Positions 1 through 6,518 of a stretch of DNA of 37,915 bases are shown here, one piece after another. The first letter of the stretch is position 1; every line of letters begins with the position of its first letter. The stretch spans positions 1-37,915 of the forward strand of contig CAKRRK010000013.1 of assembly GCA_934395135.1 (NCBI GenBank). The letters are read 5' to 3'. The notes below the pieces were generated by a model. That model saw only the letters and a program-made list of their open reading frames with translations. It was not told the DNA's origin and searched no databases. The position numbers and the translations under genes are program-made. The stretch comes from an uncultured Eubacteriales bacterium (GTDB taxonomy: Bacteria > Bacillota > Clostridia > Oscillospirales > Butyricicoccaceae).

Positions 1-414
1 AGGCTCTACAATGCCGGTGGTTCCCAGAATGATGATTTCTATGAAAAACTGATTGCTTTGATGGAGGAATTGCGTGCAGAGGAAGAACGGCATATCAAAG
101 AGGAACTTTCGGAAGAAGAACTCGAATTGTTTGATCTGCTGAGAAAAGAACACCTTACCGCGGATGAGGAGAAGAAGGTAAAATTAGCTGCCAAGGAACT
201 GTATCATCGACTTCTTGAAAAGAAGCAGGAACTGTTTGTCGTTGGTTGGCAAAATGATCCCCAGCCAAAGGAACGTGTTAAAAGTGAAATTGTCAAAATC
301 CTCAATCTCTTCCTTCCAGAATGCTATGGCAGAGAAGTTTTTTCACACAAGAGCAATGTAGTATTTGAGCATATTGTGGATCAGGCAATAACGGGATATA
401 ATTGGGTTGCCTGA
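1..414 (+). CDS. hsdR: Type I restriction enzyme R subunit, C-terminal end (partial)
   Basis: The reading frame is open from base 1, so only the last 137 residues are present and the start lies left of the window. The sequence resembles the C-terminal helical domain of HsdR proteins: an acidic coiled segment (around EELSEEEL), a hydrophobic-basic LLHRLL-like helix (here YHRLLEKKQ), then a tail with RVKSEIVKIL, LPECYGREVF and a final aromatic-rich end. In the EcoR124-type enzyme this domain docks the DNA-translocating motor onto the methylase core (HsdM2S). The motor and nuclease motifs are out of view. It is presumably the last gene of an hsdM-hsdS-hsdR set carried by the element as a defence cargo. 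The stop is TGA at 412-414. Confidence 0.8.
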   Translation, partial: RLYNAGGSQNDDFYEKLIALMEELRAEEERHIKEELSEEELELFDLLRKEHLTADEEKKVKLAAKELYHRLLEKKQELFVVGWQNDPQPKERVKSEIVKILNLFLPECYGREVFSHKSNVVFEHIVDQAITGYNWVA

Positions 415-476
415 AAATTCAGTAGATATTTTTCTTCTTCTGTGCTATTGTGTCCTACTAACAGGATGCGAGGCAC

Positions 477-797
477 ATGAACAAAACGCTGATAGCGCTG
501 TACGACAGCTTCTATACCCCACCGGGAATGGACCAGGACAAGGTTGAAATCGAGGAAGCGCACCAATTGCTCATCGAGCGGTTGGATAAGCCGGAGCGCA
601 AACTGGTGCTGAAAATCATCGACGGCAAGGATCGAATCGCGGAGGATCTTTCCGAGGATAGTTTTATCTCAGGTTTCCTGCTGGTGTGGACGCTGGCAAA
701 CGAACTGAATCAATATAAAAACGAGCACTCTGTTTCACGTAGTAATACGAAGGATCAGAGTGCTCATTTTATATTTCGGAACGATGATTTGGAATAA
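477..797 (+). CDS. Small protein of unknown function
   Basis: A 106-residue acidic protein. The first 80 residues look like a genuine helical protein (ALYDSFYTPPG, then IEEAHQLLIERLDKPERKLVLKI, then a SFISGFLLVWTLANEL helix). The family is common as small ORFs next to mobile-element genes in Clostridia. It may belong to one of the named DUF families, but I cannot assign one with certainty. The start ATG at 477 has GAGG only three bases upstream and AGGA further up, a mediocre site. The last 25 or so codons run through a perfect 10-bp inverted repeat (723-732 with 756-765) that looks like a terminator, so the C-terminal tail may be a late extension of an originally shorter gene. Confidence 0.6.
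   Translation: MNKTLIALYDSFYTPPGMDQDKVEIEEAHQLLIERLDKPERKLVLKIIDGKDRIAEDLSEDSFISGFLLVWTLANELNQYKNEHSVSRSNTKDQSAHFIFRNDDLE
723..776 (+). terminator. Terminator-like hairpin inside the 3' end of the small gene
   Basis: GAGCACTCTG at 723-732 pairs perfectly with CAGAGTGCTC at 756-765, and ATTTTATATTT follows. The stop codon of the gene at 477 is only at 795, so the hairpin lies in coding sequence. Confidence 0.55.
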
Positions 798-834
798 CCC
801 ATAGGAAAAAGAATAGGCAATGCCTGCGCATCGC

Positions 835-1788
835 CTATTCATCGTTCAGGGCATCGCTGAATATCTCGTGAACTTTTGTCAAAGCAGTAACTTCGCAGAT
901 AAACCGCTCCGCCAGATATTTCTCGTCAAGCCATGTGTTTTGCGGTGTTGAGTAATATCCGGGGGCGGTCTCCGCTTCCGCTCTGGCTCTATCAATGGCT
1001 CTCCGAATGGAGAGCCATTGTCCGTAGGCACCGGAGTTGAGATTCTTCTTCAATTTGCGCAGCGCACCCTTGTATGCCTTCTCCGCGCCGCTGGGGCCGT
1101 TGTAGTTGAGGTAGATCGCCAGCTCCTGAAAAGTCATGCTCTGCTCGTCCGGCTGTCCGATGCCCAGATAAGCGCGGACCAGATTCAGTTCTCTGGGCTT
1201 CAAGGTTTCCTCCATCAGCCTGTGGAGCAGCACCCGGCGCATATAGCGGTCATAGGCTACGGCAGGGTCTCCGCCGCAGTTGACAGAGAACACATCATCG
1301 CCCAACAGCCGAATGGAAAAGAGGGTTCGGTATTCCTTTAGCAGTTCCGCTGCTACCTTTGGAGATACCTCCAGTTCTTTGCAGACAGCATCAATGAGCG
1401 CAGACTCAGATTCGTCCTGCGCTTCGGCGCAGACAAGCGCTACCTTGCGGAGCTGGTGATACCGGTTAGGCGGGATGCTGATGGTGAGCGAATCGTGGGA
1501 ACCATAATCTATCATGGCCGATTCAATGGCTGGCGTTGCATAGGTCAGCAGCTTTGTCCCGTAGGAAGGATCGAATTGCTTCGCTGCGTCCAGAAGTGCC
1601 AGTGCGCCCTCCTGCTTCAGATCTTCCGGGCTACACCACTTGCTGTGCTTCAATGCCAGATCCGTAATATATCCTTCATTCTGTGAGAGGAGCAGCTCCG
1701 CAGCGTTTTTATCTCCGGCCTGTATCCGCAGAGTCAACTCTTCATTGCTGGAGCCATCCCCGGCAACGGTGTACATATTCATCGACAT
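835..1788 (-). CDS. Sigma-70-family RNA polymerase sigma factor of the element
   Basis: A 317-residue protein. Residues about 17-95 match sigma region 2: LRIQAGDKNAAELLLSQNEG, the ALKHSKW...DLKQEG segment, then a helix ending in the FDPSYGTKLLTYA motif that in sigma factors contacts the -10 element. A helix-turn-helix-like segment near residues 215-245 (TFQELAIYL, then GAEKAYKGALRKLKK) fits region 4. It probably directs polymerase to promoters of the element. The ATG at 1788 is preceded by an AAAGGGGG ribosome site. The gene lies 16 bases downstream of the DUF6076-like gene on the same strand, so the two form an operon. Alternative in-frame ATG codons at 1782 and 1776 cannot be excluded. Confidence 0.75.
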   Translation of the reverse strand: MSMNMYTVAGDGSSNEELTLRIQAGDKNAAELLLSQNEGYITDLALKHSKWCSPEDLKQEGALALLDAAKQFDPSYGTKLLTYATPAIESAMIDYGSHDSLTISIPPNRYHQLRKVALVCAEAQDESESALIDAVCKELEVSPKVAAELLKEYRTLFSIRLLGDDVFSVNCGGDPAVAYDRYMRRVLLHRLMEETLKPRELNLVRAYLGIGQPDEQSMTFQELAIYLNYNGPSGAEKAYKGALRKLKKNLNSGAYGQWLSIRRAIDRARAEAETAPGYYSTPQNTWLDEKYLAERFICEVTALTKVHEIFSDALNDE

Positions 1789-1804
1789 GGGAAGGCCCCC
1801 TTTC

Positions 1805-2917
1805 TCACCTTAGGCGTTTCTGGGCTTCCGCATAGACATGCTCCTGCTCCATGTCCTGCGCATAACCGTTGGCGGCGTAGTCGTTGTCCATCAGTGCCTT
1901 GTCCCGATAGGCCTCCGCCATATACAGCGCTTCCTTGCGCAGTTCATCGGATATTTTCCCTCTCTGGTGGTGCTTCCGGATGGTGTTGGTGCGGGTGGTG
2001 AATATGTGGTAGATAGGATGATTCTTATTTTGTTCCTTCTGGCGCAGCATGGCACCGTACTGCCGGCAGGTCATTTTACTGTCCTGGGGCGCGATGCCGT
2101 CGCAGTATTTGGGAACATGGGCACTGGTTGTCAAAAAATAGCGGTGACAGTTGCGGCACCAACTGGGGCCATGACCATACTGCAATCCGCTCATCAAATC
2201 GAAAACATAAAAATCTATGAGTCGCTTACAGACTACCCGCTGAACTGTTATCCAGCGTTCTTCGTCATCTGGGTCCTGAAGGTATTCGAAGCCAGAAATC
2301 AGGCGAGGCATGGAAAAGAATTCTTCTATCTCTCCAAAAGGCATTTTCTCTAACAGAATCAGAAAATCATCGTCCTCATCAAAGCACTCGTGGGCCGCTT
2401 TTGCAAAAGCGCTCTCTGTCCGTTTGGGCAATCCTCGAAGATACTTTTTCTCAAAGGTGCGGATAAGTAGGCAAAAATTATAAATAGCGACCAGAATCTT
2501 CAGGACTTCTTCGCTGAATGAAAGAAACAGATAGGGTGTTTGTTCCGGTGAATCATCACGGTCCTTCTCAAACCGCTCCTCGCTCATTGCCAGTTCAAAC
2601 GAACGCCATTCATGTTGCTCTTTCTGATAGCAAAAAGGAGGGCATGTATAGATCCACGAAACAGCGTCTCGCATCAAAGGCCGCAGCTTAGTTAAAAGAG
2701 TGCGGCATTCCTCTTTATCTGCGGAAATTAGTTCATCGACGAGAGGTGTCAAAGTGCAGATACGCTCCAGAAGCGGGCCATGGATCTCGCCTGCAAAATT
2801 CAGAATTTCCGCAGCAAAGTAACCTGCCGGAAATTCTTGTCCTGCATGATACACACGATCCTTTCGGCACAACAAAGTGAATGTGCTAAAAGTGCTGTAT
2901 TCATTGGCTCCAAGCAT
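1805..2917 (-). CDS. Zinc-finger-like protein of unknown function (DUF6076-like)
   Basis: A 370-residue acidic protein. The N-terminal two thirds are helical without recognisable motifs. Near residue 255 a zinc-binding pattern begins: WCRNCHRYF, followed by YCDG and a further CRQYG, then a basic helix (RQKEQNKNHPIYHIF and TIRKHHQRGKIS). This pattern fits the DUF6076 family often found in integrative elements of Firmicutes; its role is unknown, and DNA binding is only an inference from the metal site and basic helix. Three ATG codons follow one another (2923, 2920, 2917); the third is chosen because it sits 7 bases from AGAGGTGG. It is the first gene of the operon with the sigma factor. Confidence 0.7.
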   Translation of the reverse strand: MLGANEYSTFSTFTLLCRKDRVYHAGQEFPAGYFAAEILNFAGEIHGPLLERICTLTPLVDELISADKEECRTLLTKLRPLMRDAVSWIYTCPPFCYQKEQHEWRSFELAMSEERFEKDRDDSPEQTPYLFLSFSEEVLKILVAIYNFCLLIRTFEKKYLRGLPKRTESAFAKAAHECFDEDDDFLILLEKMPFGEIEEFFSMPRLISGFEYLQDPDDEERWITVQRVVCKRLIDFYVFDLMSGLQYGHGPSWCRNCHRYFLTTSAHVPKYCDGIAPQDSKMTCRQYGAMLRQKEQNKNHPIYHIFTTRTNTIRKHHQRGKISDELRKEALYMAEAYRDKALMDNDYAANGYAQDMEQEHVYAEAQKRLR

Positions 2918-2970
2918 CATCATACCACCTCTGTCCCATATCTATTTTGATGCTGTCTTATGACATTCTC

Positions 2971-2998
2971 ATTTTATCAGAATCCAGAGAATAATCAA
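2971..2998 (-). promoter_or_regulatory. Candidate promoter of the DUF6076-like/sigma operon
   Basis: On the minus strand TTGATT (2998-2993), a 16-base spacer and TAAAAT (2976-2971) lie about 55 bases upstream of the start codon. This is a sequence match only. Confidence 0.4.
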
Positions 2999-3042
2999 GT
3001 GAAGGGTAAGAGAGCTCCATTGAAAATACGATATGGATACTG

Positions 3043-3071
3043 CTCCCACATGTTCGTGGGAGTTTTCTTTT
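3043..3071 (+). terminator. Hairpin with T-run in the leader of the ATPase gene
   Basis: CTCCCAC (3043-3049) pairs with GTGGGAG (3056-3062) around a 6-base loop, followed by TTTTCTTTT. The nearest plus-strand gene upstream ends at 797, so this is more likely a leader attenuator of the gene at 3100 than the end of another operon. Confidence 0.5.
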
Positions 3072-3099
3072 GCCCAAAACAACAAAGGAGGAAATCAAA

Positions 3100-4167
3100 A
3101 TGAGACAATCTGACAAGCGCTTCCGCACCATCGACGGCGAGACACTGATGAACCAGCCGCTACAGCCGCTGAACTTTGTGGTGGACTCGCTACTCTCCCA
3201 GGGCCTGCACATCCTGGCAGGCTCGCCAAAGGTGGGCAAGTCCTGGCTGGCCCTGTGGCTCTCCGTCATGGTGGCGAAGGGCGAACCCGTGTGGGGGATG
3301 GACACACGGCAGGGCACAACACTCTATCTCTGCCTTGAAGATTCTACCCTCCGCATCCAGAATCGGTTGTTCGAAATCACGGAGGACGCTCCCGCTAATG
3401 TCCACTTCTGCACGGAGAGTTTCATCCTCGGCAAAGGTCTGGAGGAGCAGCTCCAGACCTTCCTTACAGAGCATCCGGACACGGTGTTGGTCATCATCGA
3501 TACGCTACAGATGATCCGTGGAACCAACTACGACAACAGCTATGCCAACGACTACCGTGACCTCTCTGCTTTGAAACGGATCGCAGATGCTCACGGCATC
3601 GCCATCCTGCTCATCCATCATCTGCGCAAAGAGTACGCCGACGATGTGTTCAGCCGCATCTCCGGCACCACCGCCATCAGCGGTGCGGTGGATTCCAGCT
3701 TCACGCTGGTGGAGGAGAAGCGCGGCAGCGGAAGGGCAACGCTCCACTGCATCGGGCGGGACATCGAGTACCGAGAGATCGAGCTGGAACGCGGTGAGGA
3801 AAACGTCTGGCAGGCTGTCTGTGACAGCAAAACGCATCCCGGCGGACGCATCCCTCTGCTCATCTCTGAATTCATGACGAACCGCACGAAGTATATCGGT
3901 ACTCCCACCGAGTTTGCAAAGGAGATCGACCCTGACGGCGCAGCGGGGATCACACCGAAGAAAGCGGGGCGGCTGATCATGGAAAGCCTTGCGGCACTAA
4001 GGAAATACGGCATCACAGTCGGTATGCGGCGTAGTAACGGAAAGCGACTTATCGAACTGCGCCGTGCCGAAAGTGTCGATTTCCCCGGTGCCGGGAAAAT
4101 CGTTCCTTGCGACCCTGTCGAGGCCGCAGGAGGCGGTTTGTGCGCTCTTTTTGGAAAGGTGGAGTAA
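3100..4167 (+). CDS. RecA/RepA-like AAA ATPase
   Basis: A 355-residue protein of the hexameric RecA-like ATPase group, which includes plasmid RepA helicases. Walker A is GSPKVGKS (residues 41-48), an ExD-like LCLED follows near 80, and Walker B is VLVIID (129-134). The HHLRKE segment and a GTTAISGAVDS stretch resemble the sensor and loop regions of this family. The C-terminal 90 residues look like a winged-helix domain. It probably acts in replication or processing of the excised element. The ATG at 3100 has AAAGGAGG eight bases upstream; upstream in-frame codons including TTG at 3070 lack such a site. The gene precedes the mobilization genes by a 243-base gap. A DNA-repair RadA-like role is a less likely alternative. 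Confidence 0.8.
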   Translation: MRQSDKRFRTIDGETLMNQPLQPLNFVVDSLLSQGLHILAGSPKVGKSWLALWLSVMVAKGEPVWGMDTRQGTTLYLCLEDSTLRIQNRLFEITEDAPANVHFCTESFILGKGLEEQLQTFLTEHPDTVLVIIDTLQMIRGTNYDNSYANDYRDLSALKRIADAHGIAILLIHHLRKEYADDVFSRISGTTAISGAVDSSFTLVEEKRGSGRATLHCIGRDIEYREIELERGEENVWQAVCDSKTHPGGRIPLLISEFMTNRTKYIGTPTEFAKEIDPDGAAGITPKKAGRLIMESLAALRKYGITVGMRRSNGKRLIELRRAESVDFPGAGKIVPCDPVEAAGGGLCALFGKVE

Positions 4168-4410
4168 ACGCCCGCCCAGGAAAACGGGCGGTGTTTGGGG
4201 CCGCTTGTGGCCGAAGCACGGCGAGTCGCGAATAACAGATACGCCCAGGCAGAAACGCAGGGCCGGAATTACGGCGGGTCTCTGCCTTTGGCAGAGAGCG
4301 AGCATCGCCTTTGACTGTTCACGCCCGCCCGTTGGCGGCCGCGAACTGCCTTCGGCGTCTCTTTTGCGGGCAGAAGCCCTGCACCCACTTTTGATTACGG
4401 AGGTACCACA
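4168..4410. other. GC-rich gap between ATPase and mobC, possible oriT region
   Basis: No gene is seen in this 243-base stretch. A hairpin (CCGCCC at 4172-4177 with GGGCGG at 4186-4191) stands near its left end. The 10-mer ACGCCCGCCC occurs at 4168 and again at 4321. Relaxase and MobC genes commonly lie beside their origin of transfer, so this gap or the adjacent 3' end of the ATPase gene is the natural place to look. The assignment is by position only. Confidence 0.3.
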
Positions 4411-4737
4411 TTGAAGAAAAAAGCTAATCGTACAAAACCCATTCCTCTGACCTTCTATGTGACAGAGGAGCATGCTGAGACCATCCGGCAGAAAGCAGCA
4501 TCCGCGGGAATGGATCTCACAAAGTATCTGACTACCTGTGCCGTTGGGAAAGAGATCGTACACATCGATGGCCTAAACGAATTCACCCGTGCGCTGAAGC
4601 CGCACGGGACCAATCTCAATCAGCTGGCTACGCTGGCAAACATGGGCAGGATCAGTTCCATCAACATCGGTGACACCTACACACTCTATCTGGAGATCCA
4701 GAAATTGCTCAAAGAAATTCTGGAGAGGAAGGTGTGA
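4411..4737 (+). CDS. mobC: MobC-type relaxosome accessory protein
   Basis: A 108-residue basic protein. The N-terminus (KKKANRTKPIPLTFYVTEEHAETIRQKAASAG) looks like a ribbon-helix-helix DNA-binding start, and GTNLNQLATLANMGRI (residues about 70-85) matches the conserved GxNLNQ segment of bacterial mobilization protein MobC. MobC-type proteins help the relaxase open and recognise oriT. The start is TTG at 4411, with GGAGG at 4399-4403, seven bases upstream; no ATG fits. It lies three bases before the relaxase gene, so the two are cotranscribed. Confidence 0.85.
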   Translation: MKKKANRTKPIPLTFYVTEEHAETIRQKAASAGMDLTKYLTTCAVGKEIVHIDGLNEFTRALKPHGTNLNQLATLANMGRISSINIGDTYTLYLEIQKLLKEILERKV

Positions 4738-4740
4738 GCC

Positions 4741-6267
4741 ATGGCGACCGTCACACCCATCAACCGTCCGAGGGGACAGAGCCGCGATGGTGTTGCCGCT
4801 GTGCTGAAATATACGATGCAGGATCACAAGACCGAATATAAAGGGCGGCACCTGGTCACCGCGGTTAACTGCCAGCCGGAAACCTGCATCACGGAGTTCA
4901 TCAGCACGAAGCTGCAGTACGGTAAATGCGGCGGCAAAATGTATTTCCACTTCGTACAGTCCTTCCATCCGGAGGAGAACATCACACCGGAGGAAGCGCA
5001 CGCGGTCGCTCTGGAGCTGGCGCAGCAATGGAAGAAGTACGAACTCGTTGTTTCCACGCACACGGATGCCGCGCACATCCATTCCCACTTCATCATCAAC
5101 TCCGTCAGCTTCGAGGACGGAAAGAAACTGCACTTCTCGAAAGAGAATCTGACGCAGCTCCGTGCGCTCTCGGATGAGATCTGTCTGCGGCATGGCCTGT
5201 CCATCTGTCAGCCGAAGGAACAGCAGACCTCCGGTATCAAGCAGGCTGAGTACCATGCCGCCATGCGCGGCGAAAGCTGGAAGGTCGCTCTGGCCATCCA
5301 GATCGACGAGTGCATGAAGTACGCCGTCAACAAAGAACAGTTCATCGAACTGATGGAGAGCGAGGGCTATCAGGTCAGGTGGTCCGACAGCCGCGCTAAC
5401 ATCACCTACACCAATCCCGACGGCAAACGCTGTCGGGATTATCGTTTGCACGACACAAAATATTTAAAGGAGAATATGGAATATGAATTCGAACTTCGAG
5501 CGAAAGAATATGCAGCCTACTACTATGGCGGAGATGCAGGCCATGCAGAAGTCGGCACTGTGCCACAGCATGGACAAAGCCGAGAACATCCAGAAGTCGA
5601 TCATGCTGACGGAAGAAAATTGGACGGGCCTGACCGGTGCGGTGAAACTGACCGGACAGTCGGTTCTGAAGCTGCAGGAGAGCGTGGGACATCTCCTGAC
5701 AGACGAGCAGATGGACGAAAAACTCAAAGAGCAGGTGCAGACTCTGCTGGCGGAGCACAGCGCGGCAGTAGAAGCGATGCAGGCAGAGGTGCAGAATCTG
5801 AACGAGAGCAGCGCCGGACATTTGAGACAGGTGCAGAAGGCCATGACGGACAGCCTGAACACCATGCGCCGGGAACAGGAGGAAGTGGTGAAGGAGTTCA
5901 GGAAACAGGTTGGGAAAGCCAGCGAAGAATTCTCTTCCAAACTCTCCAGGGCGACCGCGTCAGTGGAGTATTCCGCGAATCAGTTGAAGTGGCAGATGTA
6001 CCTGCCCACCATCATTCTGGTGCTGTGGGAATTGGTGCGGCATCTGTTCTTGCGGGGCTGAGCGTTCTGGACGAGGAGAGCGACGATCCGGAAGAACAGC
6101 GCAGACTCATCGAAGCCAGGGAGTCTGCTCAGAACTTTGGTACTGTCGTAGGACTGGTAGCCGGTGCTGTCTGCGTTCTCCGACAGTCAATGGAGGAAAC
6201 ACAGGAAACCATAGAAGAAACCGAAGCGCCCGGCCTGGACGCTCCGACTATGAATATGAAGATGTAA
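4741..6267 (+). CDS. Relaxase/mobilization nuclease (MOB family) with a dual-coded C-terminal part
   Basis: A 508-residue relaxase. It nicks oriT and carries the strand during transfer. Tyr24 (VLKY) is the likely nicking tyrosine. The metal-binding three-histidine motif is seen in THTDAAHIHSHF (H107, H112, H114, H116). The relaxase domain reads normally to about residue 247. Residues 248-440 are glycine-, arginine-, aspartate- and histidine-rich low-complexity sequence, exactly where a convincing gene runs in another frame (5483-6061). After that gene ends, the relaxase frame again looks protein-like, with a hydrophobic stretch (NFGTVVGLVAGAVCVL). The middle part is therefore probably constrained by the nested gene. 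ColE1-type mbeA/mbeB and RSF1010 show similar overlaps. The start ATG at 4741 follows AGGAAGGTG in the end of mobC. Confidence 0.85.
   Translation: MATVTPINRPRGQSRDGVAAVLKYTMQDHKTEYKGRHLVTAVNCQPETCITEFISTKLQYGKCGGKMYFHFVQSFHPEENITPEEAHAVALELAQQWKKYELVVSTHTDAAHIHSHFIINSVSFEDGKKLHFSKENLTQLRALSDEICLRHGLSICQPKEQQTSGIKQAEYHAAMRGESWKVALAIQIDECMKYAVNKEQFIELMESEGYQVRWSDSRANITYTNPDGKRCRDYRLHDTKYLKENMEYEFELRAKEYAAYYYGGDAGHAEVGTVPQHGQSREHPEVDHADGRKLDGPDRCGETDRTVGSEAAGERGTSPDRRADGRKTQRAGADSAGGAQRGSRSDAGRGAESEREQRRTFETGAEGHDGQPEHHAPGTGGSGEGVQETGWESQRRILFQTLQGDRVSGVFRESVEVADVPAHHHSGAVGIGAASVLAGLSVLDEESDDPEEQRRLIEARESAQNFGTVVGLVAGAVCVLRQSMEETQETIEETEAPGLDAPTMNMKM
5483..6061 (+). CDS. Coiled-coil membrane-anchored mobilization protein nested in the relaxase gene
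   Basis: A 192-residue protein encoded wholly inside the relaxase gene in a different frame. The start ATG at 5483 has AAAGGAGA (5466-5473), nine bases upstream, a good internal ribosome site. The composition is natural: rich in M, Q, E, K and L, with long heptad-like stretches (residues about 60-160, e.g. LKEQVQTLLAEHSAAVEAMQ) suggesting a coiled coil. One C-terminal hydrophobic segment (YLPTIILVLWELVRHLFL, about 172-190) would be a tail anchor. The design recalls MbeB/MobB-type accessory proteins that tether the relaxosome to the membrane or stabilise it, but no family match can be claimed. It is the better coding frame of the two here. Confidence 0.75.
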   Translation: MNSNFERKNMQPTTMAEMQAMQKSALCHSMDKAENIQKSIMLTEENWTGLTGAVKLTGQSVLKLQESVGHLLTDEQMDEKLKEQVQTLLAEHSAAVEAMQAEVQNLNESSAGHLRQVQKAMTDSLNTMRREQEEVVKEFRKQVGKASEEFSSKLSRATASVEYSANQLKWQMYLPTIILVLWELVRHLFLRG

Positions 6268-6279
6268 CAGGAGGCAGCT

Positions 6280-6483
6280 ATGTTTTTATTCAAAGGCGAT
6301 TCTCAGACTCACGAAACCGTTATCCGTAATGTGAAATATATTACCACCAGCTACTACGATGGGGAGAAAGATATTTTTGAAAAGATCGGTGATTTGATTG
6401 TCAATTCCTTTTGTTCGTCTGAAGTAGACGAACTTACGAACGAATCTTCGTTGGATTCTGATATGGATATTGAGGACGGCTGA
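6280..6483 (+). CDS. Small acidic protein of unknown function
   Basis: A 67-residue protein with an excellent ribosome site (AGGAGG, six bases before ATG 6280), twelve bases after the relaxase stop and just before the recombinase. The middle is aromatic (VKYITTSYYDGEKDIF) and the C-terminus is strongly acidic (DSDMDIEDG). I recognise no family. Its position suggests a role linked to mobilization or excision, but this is only inferred from context. Confidence 0.6.
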   Translation: MFLFKGDSQTHETVIRNVKYITTSYYDGEKDIFEKIGDLIVNSFCSSEVDELTNESSLDSDMDIEDG

Positions 6484-6518
6484 GAGTATTGTGTGTTGCT
6501 GAAAAGGAGGAAAATTGT

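Noticed and set aside
4573..5451. 292-codon minus-strand frame opposite mobC and relaxase
   Set aside because: Leucine/valine-rich antisense translation, no start site, both genes opposite are clear.
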